A stretch of 64,000 bases of DNA. It comes from Bradyrhizobium guangzhouense. GTDB lineage: Bacteria > Pseudomonadota > Alphaproteobacteria > Rhizobiales > Xanthobacteraceae. This document shows, in pieces, positions 45,366 to 54,638 of the stretch; the stretch's first letter is position 1, and each line of letters begins with the position of its first letter. A program made the translations under genes and the position numbers. The notes beneath the pieces are model-generated. The model did not search any database. It saw only the letters and a program-made list of their open reading frames with translations, and had not been told where the DNA came from. Location of the stretch: positions 5,270,001 through 5,334,000 of the forward strand of contig NZ_CP030053.1 in the NCBI RefSeq assembly GCF_004114955.1, given 5' to 3'.

Positions 45366-46385
45366 CTAGCGGGCCGGCTTCCGCTCGATTGGATCGATGT
45401 CGATCGCCCGCAGTCGGCCGAGCCGCAGCACGTCCATGGCGAGCCGACGGCCGATCCTGTCCCGATCCAGCACGCGGATCAGATCGTCGACGCCGTTGAT
45501 CTCGACACCGTCGAGCCTGATTACGACGTCGCCGGGCAACAGGCCCGCCTTCGCTGCCGGTCCATCAGGCTCGATCTGCATCAGGAGCGCGCCCATCTTG
45601 TTCTCGACCCCAGCGAGCACCGCATGCCGCCGCGGCACCGGCGCGGTCTGGCCCGCGACGCCGATGAAGGCTCGGCGAACATAACCGTGGCGGATGATCT
45701 CCGACAGCACGAATTGCGCCGTGTTGCTCGCGACCGCAAAGCAGATGCCTTGCGCACCATTGATGATCGCCGTGTTGATGCCGATCACCTCGGCATTCGA
45801 CGACACCAGCGGCCCGCCGGAATTGCCGGGATTGAGCGCGGCGTCGGTCTGGATCACGTCCTCGATGGTGCGGCCCGAGACCGAGCGGATCGAGCGCCCG
45901 AGCGCCGAGACCACACCGGCGGTAACGGTCGATTCAAAGCCGAGCGGATTGCCGATTGCGATCACGAGCTGGCCGCGCCTCAGCGTCTTCGAATTGCCGA
46001 GCGCGGCATAGGGCAAATCGCGCACGCCGTTGGCGCGCAGCAGCGCGAGGTCCGTATCGGGATCGACGCCAAGCACTCGCGCGTCGCCAACGTGGCCCTC
46101 GACGTCCCGGAGCCGGATCTCCTTGGAGGATCCGACCACATGGCTGTTGGTGAGGACGAGTCCATCCGGCGAGATCACGATGCCGGAGCCAAGCCCACCG
46201 CGCTCGCGGCCATTCGGCGTCTTTGGCCCGGTCTCGACGCGCACGACCGCGGGACCGACGCGATCGGTCACATCGATCACGGCATTGGAATAGGCATCCA
46301 GCAGAGCCCGATCATCGACCGGGGCAGATTCCGTCGTTCGCGATGACGGTGCGTCATCGACGATGTCTGAAGTGAAATCCAGCAT
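45366..46385 (-). CDS. HtrA/DegP-type serine protease with one PDZ domain, no signal peptide
   Basis: 339 residues. Trypsin-like domain with catalytic triad H82 (TNSHVVG), D112 (DPDTDLALL) and S189 (LNPGNSGGPL), followed by a PDZ domain (about 235-325). The first 40 residues are acidic and polar (MLDFTSDIVDDAPSS) with no hydrophobic segment, so a cytoplasmic location is implied, unlike DegP/DegQ. All catalytic residues are intact. Stands alone between the flavin dehydrogenase and a small protein gene. Confidence 0.9.
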   Translation of the reverse strand: MLDFTSDIVDDAPSSRTTESAPVDDRALLDAYSNAVIDVTDRVGPAVVRVETGPKTPNGRERGGLGSGIVISPDGLVLTNSHVVGSSKEIRLRDVEGHVGDARVLGVDPDTDLALLRANGVRDLPYAALGNSKTLRRGQLVIAIGNPLGFESTVTAGVVSALGRSIRSVSGRTIEDVIQTDAALNPGNSGGPLVSSNAEVIGINTAIINGAQGICFAVASNTAQFVLSEIIRHGYVRRAFIGVAGQTAPVPRRHAVLAGVENKMGALLMQIEPDGPAAKAGLLPGDVVIRLDGVEINGVDDLIRVLDRDRIGRRLAMDVLRLGRLRAIDIDPIERKPAR

Positions 46386-46476
46386 GGCAAAAGTCCTTGA
46401 GGCTCACACAGATGGTGGCCTGTTCCGCCGGATGCAAGGTGCACACCCCGGACGCAAGGCTGGACTGCCCAGCTGG

Positions 46477-46926
46477 CTAGGGCGCGCGGCGCAACGTGCC
46501 GCCCCTGGCCTTGACCGGATCGAGCAGCGACCAGTCGCCATCCGGAAGCGCGTAGCCCTTGGGAAACGGCGCACGCAGCTCCAGCCCGAGCGAGCGCAGC
46601 ACGCGGTCGTCGCGGTAGTAGCATTGCAGCACGACGCGAACGAGCGTTGCCGCGGCCGCGCCGCCGTTCTTGCGAAACTCCTGCACCACGGCATCGCACT
46701 TCGTCGCATCGAGCTCGGCAAGCGGCCCGCCGGCGAGTCGCGCCAAATGATCCAGCGCCGCCATCACCATCTTGGTGTCGCGACCGAGCGTCGCCAACAT
46801 GTCGGCCTGGATCGCGGCATCGTCGGCGCCTGGCACCTTGTACTCTTCGCTGGCGGGCACGATCATCGCGGCGATGGTGCGGAGGTCGTCGCGTTGAGCG
46901 TAGGTGAGTTGAAGACTTTCGGTCAT
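46477..46926 (-). CDS. Gluconate 2-dehydrogenase subunit 3-like small protein
   Basis: 149 residues, mostly helical. MIVPASEEYKVPGADDAAI resembles the motif of the small subunit of gluconate/sorbitol-type membrane dehydrogenases. No twin-arginine signal is present, although many homologues have one. It starts 7 bp after the GMC oxidoreductase stop and is surely cotranscribed; it probably helps folding or export of that flavoprotein. Confidence 0.8.
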   Translation of the reverse strand: MTESLQLTYAQRDDLRTIAAMIVPASEEYKVPGADDAAIQADMLATLGRDTKMVMAALDHLARLAGGPLAELDATKCDAVVQEFRKNGGAAAATLVRVVLQCYYRDDRVLRSLGLELRAPFPKGYALPDGDWSLLDPVKARGGTLRRAP

Positions 46927-46933
46927 GGCGGCC

Positions 46934-48532
46934 TCAGTCGAACAAATTGGCGAGGCGCTGCTTCATCTGGTCGGCGATGTAGAGCGCGAGGGCCTGGATG
47001 GTGGATGTCGGGTTCACACCACCCGAGGTGACGAAGATGCTGCCATCGACGATGAAGAGGTTCTTCACGTCGTGCGTGCGACCCCATTCGTTGACGACGG
47101 AGCGCTCGGGGTCAGTGCCCATCCGCGCGGTGCCGAGCAGGTGCCAGCCGCCCCAGGGGATTGGTGAATTGACGCAGATGTCGGTCGCACCCGCGGTCTC
47201 GAGAATTTCCCGACCGCGCGCGAGCGCATGGTCCATCATCTTCCGGCTGTTTTCGGAGATCGTGTAGTCGATCTTCGGGGCCGGAATGCCGTGGCTGTCC
47301 TTCAGCACGGGATCGAGCGTGACCTGGTTGTGCTCCTCCGGTAGATCCTCGCAGATCGCGGAGAAGCCGAGCCGATGGCCATTGAGCTTGCGGAAGACGC
47401 GGTGATGATCCGCGCCCCACGGCAGAATGCCCTTCTGCTCGCTGACCACAGCCTCGAACACGGGACCTGCGCCGCGCACGAACTGGACGCCATAGCCGCG
47501 CACGAAGCCGCGCGACAGGTCCGTGTCGTACCACTCCTTGCTCCACAGGCACGTCGGCGGCGCACGGTTCGAGTCGGTCGGCTCCTTCACATAGCCGTAG
47601 ATCTGCGCATAGGGGTGGAACATCAAATTCTTGCCGACGAGGCCGGACGAATTGGCAAGGCCGTTCGGGAAGCGGTCGGATGTGGAGTTGAGCAGCAGCC
47701 GCGGCGTACCCACGCCGTTGCAGGCGATGATCACGACATGCGCGGGCTGGAACTGCTCGATGCCGTCCTTGTCGTAATAGACCACGCCCGTCGCCATGCC
47801 GTTCTCGTCGGTGGTGACCTCGCGCACCCGGCAATGCGTGCGCAGCTCGACGCCGGCGCGAATCGCATGCGGCCAATAGGTGATATCGGTCGAGGATTTT
47901 GCGCCCTGCGCGCAGGCCGGCGTGCAATGGCCGAGATTGATGCAGCGCGCGCGGCCCTCATAGTCCATGGTCGCGACCGTCGTGTCCGATGGCCACCAGT
48001 GCCAACCGAGCTTGTTCATGGCCTTGCCGACGATGGCGCCGGACAATCCCATCGGCTGCTGCGGCATCGGCGGATGCGTCAGCGGCGACAGCGGATCGCC
48101 TGAGAGACCCGACGTGCCCATCATGCGGTCGTTCTCTTCGAAGAACGGCGTCAGCGCGTCGTAATCGATCGGCCAGTCGTCGGCGACGCCGTCGAGCGTC
48201 TTCACCTTGAAATCGGAGGGGTGCAGCCGTGGCCAATGCGCGGTGTACATGACCGTCGAGCCGCCGACGGCGTTATAATTCACGACCTTGATCGGGGAAT
48301 TGTCGTCGTTAACAGGATAGTCCTCGGGCCGGCCGCGGATATTGGGGCTCGACGACCATTCGCCGAAGAACCTGGCCTCCCAATCCCGGCCCGTGCTCGG
48401 ATATTCCGCCGGGTTCATCCAGCCGCCCTGCTCCAGGCAGAGAATGTGCATCTTGGTTTCGGCCAGCGACCACGCCACCGCCGCGCCTGAAGCGCCGGCG
48501 CCGATGATCAGGACGTCCACGGGGTCTTTCAT
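46934..48532 (-). CDS. GMC-family FAD oxidoreductase
   Basis: 532 residues. FAD-binding VLIIGAGASGAAVAWSLAE, GGSTVMYTAHWPRL in the middle, and GGWHLLGTARMG with catalytic His, plus INGTP/NPTSTIQALALYIAD-type end. Gluconate, sorbitol and glucose-type dehydrogenases belong here; the substrate is unknown. ATG at 48532 follows GGAGGAAG; an in-frame ATG at 48583 lacks a site. It pairs with the small subunit-3-like protein downstream. Confidence 0.92.
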   Translation of the reverse strand: MKDPVDVLIIGAGASGAAVAWSLAETKMHILCLEQGGWMNPAEYPSTGRDWEARFFGEWSSSPNIRGRPEDYPVNDDNSPIKVVNYNAVGGSTVMYTAHWPRLHPSDFKVKTLDGVADDWPIDYDALTPFFEENDRMMGTSGLSGDPLSPLTHPPMPQQPMGLSGAIVGKAMNKLGWHWWPSDTTVATMDYEGRARCINLGHCTPACAQGAKSSTDITYWPHAIRAGVELRTHCRVREVTTDENGMATGVVYYDKDGIEQFQPAHVVIIACNGVGTPRLLLNSTSDRFPNGLANSSGLVGKNLMFHPYAQIYGYVKEPTDSNRAPPTCLWSKEWYDTDLSRGFVRGYGVQFVRGAGPVFEAVVSEQKGILPWGADHHRVFRKLNGHRLGFSAICEDLPEEHNQVTLDPVLKDSHGIPAPKIDYTISENSRKMMDHALARGREILETAGATDICVNSPIPWGGWHLLGTARMGTDPERSVVNEWGRTHDVKNLFIVDGSIFVTSGGVNPTSTIQALALYIADQMKQRLANLFD

Positions 48533-48732
48533 CGAAAAGTCTTCCTCCCACCCTCGCCACTTCCCGGGCGATTCGGCCATCACGGCTCACAAGGTCATCA
48601 AACGATAGGGGCAGACCGGCCGGCGAGTAAAGGCTGGCTGGCGAATGTCGCACTTCGCACAGCGCAGACCATTGGTCTGGCGTCTGCCGGATGCTAGGAA
48701 CGAGCAGCTAGAGCAATCGACAGCGAGAAATT

Positions 48733-49521
48733 ATGTCCTCCGAAAATTCATTGGCCGCCGCCCGCGCCTTCGCGCTTGTTTTGTTTCTCGCTCTTTCCGG
48801 ATTCGTGGGGACCTCCAGTCCCGCCGCCGCGCTGACTGCGGCCGCGACGGTCCGGGATGCCAATTCGATCCAGCTCGGCGACATCACCTACCGGCTCGAT
48901 GGCGTCGACGCGCCGGAGCTGGACCAGGTCTGCATCGACGACCACGCCGATCCCTGGACCTGCGGCCTCGAGGCCCGCGACCAGCTCACCAAGCTGGTCG
49001 GCGGCAAGCCGGTGCGCTGTGACGACGTCGGTCCCGAGAAGAATTTCGGCAAGCGCCACCGCGCGATCTGCACGGTCGAGGGCGAGAAGGTGTCGTTGAA
49101 CGAGCAACTGGTCAGGCTGGGCTTTGCCATCGCGCGCGAGCCGCTCAAGGCCAATGTCAAGCCGGCGGCGGCCGAGGCGAAGGCGGCGTCATCAGGCATC
49201 TGGAAAGGCTGCTTTGTTGCACCGCAAGAATTCCGCACCGGAAAGAAGGACGGCGCCCTGCTCGGCGCCGCCTGCCGGCCCGACCGCGACAAGGAGATTC
49301 GTGCTGTGCTGTTTCCCGAAGAGCTGACGGCGCCGCCGAACTGCGCCATCAAGGGCAAGCTCGCCGTGCGCGCCCGCGTCACCGGCAATATCGGCATTTA
49401 TCACCTCAGGGGCTGCCCGAGCTATGCCGCGACCACCAAGCCGGATCGCTGGTTCTGCTCGGAGGACGACGCCCAGGCCTCCGGCTTCCGCAAGGCTTAT
49501 AATTGCCGTCGGCCAAAGTGA
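48733..49521 (+). CDS. Secreted thermonuclease (SNase)-like protein
   Basis: 262 residues. N-terminal signal (about 1-34, [21 protein letters not shown]), then a staphylococcal-nuclease fold: [36 protein letters not shown] segment [15 protein letters not shown]. The C-terminal part ([41 protein letters not shown]) is an extra cysteine-rich region with no recognised catalytic motif. It may degrade extracellular or periplasmic DNA. The ATG lies near a weak ribosome site. Confidence 0.85.
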   Translation: MSSENSLAAARAFALVLFLALSGFVGTSSPAAALTAAATVRDANSIQLGDITYRLDGVDAPELDQVCIDDHADPWTCGLEARDQLTKLVGGKPVRCDDVGPEKNFGKRHRAICTVEGEKVSLNEQLVRLGFAIAREPLKANVKPAAAEAKAASSGIWKGCFVAPQEFRTGKKDGALLGAACRPDRDKEIRAVLFPEELTAPPNCAIKGKLAVRARVTGNIGIYHLRGCPSYAATTKPDRWFCSEDDAQASGFRKAYNCRRPK

Positions 49522-49599
49522 AGAATTGGTTCACGCAGCCGTGAGTGGTAGGCCGAGACAGTAATGATCCGGAATTGAACTGAAACGGGAGTTGCTGCA

Positions 49600-49726
49600 C
49601 CTTATGTGTACGCAAGCGCTTTGCGCGAGCGTTTCCTTGGCAGACGATCCTCATCGGATTGTCCTTGCTCGGGCGTTTCCTCCCTAGACTTGGGCCGCTT
49701 GTCACAACAAGCGGCTCTTCTTTTTT
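49600..49726 (+). ncRNA. Candidate small RNA
   Basis: The 213-bp gap between the nuclease gene and cyoD holds pyrimidine-rich segments TTTCCTTGGCAGACG, GTCCTTGCTCGGG and GTTTCCTCCCTAGAC (the last complementary to ribosome-binding sites), directly followed by a strong terminator. This looks like an alphaproteobacterial anti-Shine-Dalgarno small RNA such as the alpha-r14 type. The 5' end is a guess. Confidence 0.5.
49694..49726 (+). terminator. Strong intrinsic terminator
   Basis: Perfect 9-bp stem GCCGCTTGT / ACAAGCGGC with CACA loop, followed by TCTTCTTTTTT. One of the cleanest terminators in the window. It faces plus-strand transcription, either from the nuclease gene or from the candidate small RNA. 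Confidence 0.9.
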
Positions 49727-49734
49727 GTGCCGCG

Positions 49735-50118
49735 CTAACTGTGCATCCGGATGAACTGATCCATCGGCGGCATGTTCTGGTTGAGATGCGACATGATCCA
49801 GACCGTTCCTCCGACTACCAGGAAGACGACCAGAAGGCCGAAGGCCAGCGCCAACACGTTGTTGGTGTTATCAGGCCCCGTGGTGATGTGCAGGAAGAAC
49901 ACCAGATGCACGCCCATCTGCGCGATCGCGAGCACGATCAGCGCAACGGGGATCGAAGGCTGCCAGACCAGATCGGTGCCGGCGATGAAGAATGAGGTCG
50001 CGGTGAGCAGCAGCGCGAGGCCGAGACCGACGACATAGCCGACGATGCGCTCGCCGACGCTGTGTTGCTCTTCTTCGCCCGGCGCCAAGTCATGTTCGAT
50101 GTGCGTCTGATCGCTCAT
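49735..50118 (-). CDS. cyoD: Cytochrome bo3 ubiquinol oxidase subunit IV
   Basis: 127 residues with three membrane helices; conserved LIVLAIAQMGVHLVFFLHIT of the CyoD family. Needed for assembly of the bo3 oxidase. ATG at 50118 follows GGGAGTGG. The start overlaps the cyoC stop by 4 bp. Last gene of cyoABCD. Confidence 0.93.
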   Translation of the reverse strand: MSDQTHIEHDLAPGEEEQHSVGERIVGYVVGLGLALLLTATSFFIAGTDLVWQPSIPVALIVLAIAQMGVHLVFFLHITTGPDNTNNVLALAFGLLVVFLVVGGTVWIMSHLNQNMPPMDQFIRMHS

Positions 50119-50756
50119 ACGCCACTCCCAAGCAAATAGACGACGGAAAAGACGCCAACCCAGATGATGTCGAGCGCGTGCCAGAACAGCGCAAAGCACA
50201 TCATCCGGCGCAGCACATCGGCGCGAAAGCCCTTGGCAAAAACCTGCGCCATCATGGTGAGGAGCCAGAGCACGCCGGCCGAAACGTGCAGGCCGTGGCA
50301 GCCGACCAACGAGAAGAACGCGCTCAGGAAGGCGCTGCGCGACGGGCCATAGCCGCGGGAGACGAGATCGGCGAACTCCCTGAACTCGATGGCGAGGAAG
50401 ATCAGCCCGAGCACACACGTTACGGCCATGCCGAGATAGAACCAGAGCCGGTTGCGCACATCGGCGGCGATGCTGGCCATGCCGCATGTGAAACTCGACA
50501 GCAGCAGACAGACGGTTTCGATCGCGACATTGCGCTGCTCAAAAATCTCCGAGCCCTTGGGGCCGTCGGCGGTCTGGCTGACCAGCACCGCGTAAGCCGC
50601 AAAGAAGCAGGAGAACATCACGATGTCGGACAGCAGGAATACCCAGAAGCCATAAGCGGTCACGATCCGCTTCGACGCGGGCCCGGGATGCTCGACGATA
50701 ACACCGATGTGATGGGGATCGGCGTGCGCGCGGCCGACAGTCGCGGTCATCGACAT
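50115..50756 (-). CDS. cyoC: Cytochrome bo3 ubiquinol oxidase subunit III
   Basis: 213 residues, five to six membrane helices, with the typical FWVFLLSDIVMFSCFFAAYAVL and LVGCHGLHVSAGVLWLL. Structural subunit of the proton-pumping quinol oxidase. Overlaps both cyoB and cyoD at its ends, so translation is coupled. Confidence 0.95.
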   Translation of the reverse strand: MSMTATVGRAHADPHHIGVIVEHPGPASKRIVTAYGFWVFLLSDIVMFSCFFAAYAVLVSQTADGPKGSEIFEQRNVAIETVCLLLSSFTCGMASIAADVRNRLWFYLGMAVTCVLGLIFLAIEFREFADLVSRGYGPSRSAFLSAFFSLVGCHGLHVSAGVLWLLTMMAQVFAKGFRADVLRRMMCFALFWHALDIIWVGVFSVVYLLGSGV

Positions 50757-52756
50757 CAGATCGCCCCCGCCATGCTGACAAGGTTGCGCCGTTCCTCGAG
50801 GTTAACGCGATCGATCGCAGCGACTTCCGCGGCCGGAATGACGTACTCGTCATGGTCTCGCCAGGCGAACACGACGAAGGTCGCGAAGGCTCCGATGCCG
50901 CCCAAAATCACCATCCACCAGATGTGCCAGATCAGCGCAAAGCCCATGATCGTGGCGAAGAACGCGCAGACGAAGCCGGTCGGCGAGTTCCGGGGCATTT
51001 CAATGTCGTGATATTCGGGTACCTCGTGCTCGAGCGATTGCTGTTGGGCAGCGATCTTCATGTCCCAATAGGCATCCTCGCCGCGGACATCAGGATGGAA
51101 GGCGAAGTTGAACACCGGCGGCGGCGACGAGGTCGCCCATTCCAGCGACCGGCCATCCCAGGGGTCACCGGTGCGGTCACGCAAGGCCTCGCGGTTGCGG
51201 ATGCTGACGACGAGCTGCAGGATCTGGCAGATCACGCCGACCGACAGAACGGCCATGCCGATTGCCGCCACGATCATCCAGGGCCGCCACTCCGCGACAT
51301 CATAGTGCTGCAACCGCCGCGTCATGCCGAGCATGCCGGCAACATAGAGAGGGACGAAGGTGATGTAGAAGCCCACGAAAGTGAACCAGAACGCCAGCTT
51401 GCCCCAGCGTTCGTCGAGACGGAAACCGAATGCCTTCGGAAACCAGTATTCAAAGCCGGCAAAGGCGCCGAACAGCACACCGCCGATGATGACGTTGTGG
51501 AAGTGAGCCACCAGGAACATGCTGTTGTGGAGCATGAAGTCCGCCGGCGGCACCGCGACCAGCACGCCGGTGAGGCCACCGATGATGAAGGTGACCATGA
51601 AACCGACCGCCCAAAGCATTGGCGTCGCAAAGCGGATGCGGCCGCCGTACATCGTGAAAAGCCAGTTGTAGATCTTCACACCCGTCGGCACCGCGATGAC
51701 CATGCTGGCGATGCCGAAGATGGCGTTGACGTCGGGGCCTGCGCCCATCGTGAAGAAGTGATGCAGCCAGACCATGAACGCGATGAGGCAGATCGCCATC
51801 GTGGCCAGCACCATGGAGCGATAGCCGAACAGCGCCTTGCCGGAGAAGGTTGAGACCACCTCGGAAAAGATGCCGAAGGCCGGCAGCACGAGGATGTAGA
51901 CCTCCGGATGCCCCCAGGCCCAGATCAGGTTCATGAACATCATGATGTTTCCGCCGGCCTCGTTGGTGAAGAAATGGAAGCCGAGGTAACGGTCGAGCAG
52001 CAGCATCGCGAGCGTCGCAGTCAGGATCGGGAACGCCGCGACGATGAGGAGATTCGAGGCCAGCGTGGTCCAGCAGAACATCGGCATGCGCAGATAGTTC
52101 ATGCCCTTGGTACGCAGCTTCAGCACTGTCGTGACGAGGTTGATGCCCGCCACCAGCGTGCCGACGCCGGAGATCTGGAGCGACCAGGCGTAATAGTCGA
52201 CGCCGACGCCCGGTGAATAAGACAGCTCCGACAGCGGCGGAAAGGCGAGCCAGCCGGTGCGCGCGAACTCGCCGATCACGAGCGACAGATTGACCAGCAG
52301 GGCACCCGTCGCGGTGAGCCAGAAGCCGACCGAATTCAGCGTCGGAAACGCGACGTCGCGCACGCCAAGCTGAAGCGGCACGACCAGGTTCATCAGTCCA
52401 ATCACGAACGGCATCGCCACGAAGAAGATCATGATGGTGCCGTGCGCCGAAAAGATCTGGTTGTAGTGCTCCGGCGGCAGATAGCCCTGCGACTGATAGG
52501 CGATCGCCTGCTGGATCCGCATCATGATGGCATCACTGCCGCCACGTAGCAGCATCACCGAGGCGAGCAGGATGTACATGACACCGATGCGCTTGTGGTC
52601 AACGCTGGTGATCCATTCGTGCCAGAGATAGGGCAGATGCCCCTTCACGACGACCCAGATCAGCACGGCAAGAATCCCGATCAGCACCACGCCGCCCGCG
52701 ATGAGCGGAATTGGCTGATCGAACGGAATGGCCGACCAGTCGAGCTTACCGAGCAT
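50756..52756 (-). CDS. cyoB: Cytochrome bo3 ubiquinol oxidase catalytic subunit I
   Basis: 666 residues, the normal CyoB size. Heme-copper centre segments: WGHPEVYILVLPAFG with the copper ligand and the Glu of the proton pathway, HHFFTMG with the two copper histidines, and HFHNVIIGG with the heme ligands. It reduces O2 with electrons from quinol and pumps protons. ATG at 52756 follows GGAGG; the longer frame from 52834 begins inside cyoA. Overlaps cyoA by 11 bp. Confidence 0.97.
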   Translation of the reverse strand: MLGKLDWSAIPFDQPIPLIAGGVVLIGILAVLIWVVVKGHLPYLWHEWITSVDHKRIGVMYILLASVMLLRGGSDAIMMRIQQAIAYQSQGYLPPEHYNQIFSAHGTIMIFFVAMPFVIGLMNLVVPLQLGVRDVAFPTLNSVGFWLTATGALLVNLSLVIGEFARTGWLAFPPLSELSYSPGVGVDYYAWSLQISGVGTLVAGINLVTTVLKLRTKGMNYLRMPMFCWTTLASNLLIVAAFPILTATLAMLLLDRYLGFHFFTNEAGGNIMMFMNLIWAWGHPEVYILVLPAFGIFSEVVSTFSGKALFGYRSMVLATMAICLIAFMVWLHHFFTMGAGPDVNAIFGIASMVIAVPTGVKIYNWLFTMYGGRIRFATPMLWAVGFMVTFIIGGLTGVLVAVPPADFMLHNSMFLVAHFHNVIIGGVLFGAFAGFEYWFPKAFGFRLDERWGKLAFWFTFVGFYITFVPLYVAGMLGMTRRLQHYDVAEWRPWMIVAAIGMAVLSVGVICQILQLVVSIRNREALRDRTGDPWDGRSLEWATSSPPPVFNFAFHPDVRGEDAYWDMKIAAQQQSLEHEVPEYHDIEMPRNSPTGFVCAFFATIMGFALIWHIWWMVILGGIGAFATFVVFAWRDHDEYVIPAAEVAAIDRVNLEERRNLVSMAGAI

Positions 52757-53579
52757 CAACGCCTCCACTGTGGGGACGGCCGGCATCGGAGATGAGCTCC
52801 GGTCCCGGTCCCGGCGGAATGTGCTGGCTTGCAATCAAGTCGAACAAGCGCGGATCTTCCAGCCGGTAGGTCGGCCTGCCCCTCTCGATGCTCTGCTGCA
52901 TCAGCTTCTTGTAGCTATCCTCGTTCAGCACGGCGTCGGTCTTCGCGGTGGTCGCTACCCAGTCGGGAAAGGCCAGCGGCGAGACCACGTTGACGTCGAA
53001 CATCATGGCCGGAAAACCGTCGCCGGAGAAATGTGCCGAGAGGCCTTGCAGCTTGCCCTCATTGTCGGCACGCAGGTTCAGCCTCGTGACCATTCCGTTC
53101 ATGGTGTAGATCATGCTGCCGAGCTGCGGGATGAAGAACACGTTCATCACGCTCGACGACGTCAGCTGAAAGTTCAGCTCGGCGCCTGCGGGCACTGTCA
53201 ACGAATTGACCGTCGCAATGCGCTGGTCGGGATAGATGAACAGCCACTTCCAGTCGAGCGAGACCACCTGGATCCGCACCGGACTTCCGGTGCCCGGCAC
53301 CGGCGTCCTCGGATCGAGCTGGTGCGAGCCGATCCATGCGACGCCGCCGAGCAGAATGACGGTGAGCGCGGGGATCGCCCACACCACCATCTCGACGCGG
53401 CCGGAATAAACGAAGTCGGGCTGGAAGCGTGCTTTGGTGTTGGAGGCGCGAAACCAGAACGCAAAAGCGAGGATCGCAACAATGGTGGGAACCACGATCG
53501 CGAGCATGATGAAGACGGAATCGACCAGGATGGTGCTGTTCGCGGCAGCCACCGGCCCTTGTGGATCGAGCAGATTCAT
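52746..53579 (-). CDS. cyoA: Cytochrome bo3 ubiquinol oxidase subunit II
   Basis: 277 residues from the ATG at 53579. Two membrane helices (about 15-40 and 60-80) and a periplasmic cupredoxin-like domain (VVSLDWKWLFIYPDQ; SSSVMNVFFIPQLGSMIY). As in quinol oxidases, the copper-A ligands are absent. Most CyoA proteins are lipoproteins with an N-terminal lipobox; none is seen in this frame. A TTG at 53645 would add 22 residues without a good signal. No ribosome site precedes the ATG, so the start is uncertain. First gene of cyoABCD. Confidence 0.93.
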   Translation of the reverse strand: MNLLDPQGPVAAANSTILVDSVFIMLAIVVPTIVAILAFAFWFRASNTKARFQPDFVYSGRVEMVVWAIPALTVILLGGVAWIGSHQLDPRTPVPGTGSPVRIQVVSLDWKWLFIYPDQRIATVNSLTVPAGAELNFQLTSSSVMNVFFIPQLGSMIYTMNGMVTRLNLRADNEGKLQGLSAHFSGDGFPAMMFDVNVVSPLAFPDWVATTAKTDAVLNEDSYKKLMQQSIERGRPTYRLEDPRLFDLIASQHIPPGPGPELISDAGRPHSGGVDAR

Positions 53580-53812
53580 CGGCAAGCCAATGGCGATTGG
53601 GAGACCCCGACAGCAAGCGTAACGCGAAAAGCGCTCCAGCCGCAAACGCAGTTGCGTGAAGACGGTTCCGAATAGTTGCCGCTCAAAGACAGCTCATCTC
53701 GTCCGGCGGCATGCAATTCCGTGCGATGTCAATGACATCGACGCGGGACGGCGGCCCTTCTCACGTCGGCGACGTGTTGCTAGTTTGCAGGAAAATATCG
53801 GGACGGAACGAC

Positions 53813-54625
53813 ATGCAGGGCCCCGAGGACGATGCCGGCCTCACCGGCAAGGTTGCGCTGATCAGCGGCGGCGGCGCCGCGGGCGACGGCATCGGCAACG
53901 GCCGCGCTGCAGCAATTCTGCTGGCCCGCGCCGGGGCAAGAGTGCTGGTGGCCGATCGCGACCTCAAGCTCGCCGGGCGCACTGTCGAGATGATCGAGAC
54001 CGAGGGCGGCACGGCCGCGGCTCATGGCGGCGATGTCACCAGCGAGAGCGATTGCAAGCAGCTCGTCGAAGCCGCACTCGACCGCTGGGGCCGGCTCGAT
54101 TTCCTTGACAACAATGTCGGCATCGGCAGCCGCGGCACCGTGGTCGACGAAGCACCCGAACAATACCGCCGCGTCATGCAGGTCAATGTCGAGACCATGT
54201 TCCTGCTGTCGAAGCATGCGATCCCCGCCATGATCAAGACCGCCAGGGGCGGCGCGATCGTCAACATCTCCTCGATATCGGCGCTGCGGCCGCGCGGGCT
54301 CACGACCTACACGACATCAAAAGCTGCGATCATCGGCCTCACGCGCGCCATGGCGGTCGATCACGGCCGCGACAACATCCGCGTCAACTGCATCTGCCCC
54401 GGACCGATGTACACGCCGATGGTCTATGCCCGCGGCATGAGCGAGCAGGCGCGCGCCAACCGCGCCAAGGCTTCCCTGCTCAAGACCGAAGGCACCGGCT
54501 GGGACGTCGGGCACGCAGTCAAATTCCTGCTCAGCAATTTTGCCCGCTACATCACCGGCCAGGTGCTGGTGGTCGACGGCGGAGTCACGCTGCAGGCTCC
54601 CGAACGCGAGTCACAAGAACACTAG
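53813..54625 (+). CDS. SDR-family oxidoreductase
   Basis: 270 residues. Rossmann loop ISGGGAAGDGIGNGRA, NNVGIG, catalytic Ser in NISS and Y-T-T-S-K, C-terminal VLVVDGG. A classical NAD(P)-dependent short-chain dehydrogenase. ATG at 53813 follows GGGACGG; upstream in-frame ATGs are not needed. It heads a three-gene unit with a carboxymuconolactone-decarboxylase-like gene 13 bp downstream. Confidence 0.92.
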   Translation: MQGPEDDAGLTGKVALISGGGAAGDGIGNGRAAAILLARAGARVLVADRDLKLAGRTVEMIETEGGTAAAHGGDVTSESDCKQLVEAALDRWGRLDFLDNNVGIGSRGTVVDEAPEQYRRVMQVNVETMFLLSKHAIPAMIKTARGGAIVNISSISALRPRGLTTYTTSKAAIIGLTRAMAVDHGRDNIRVNCICPGPMYTPMVYARGMSEQARANRAKASLLKTEGTGWDVGHAVKFLLSNFARYITGQVLVVDGGVTLQAPERESQEH

Positions 54626-54638
54626 AGGAAACGCAGAA

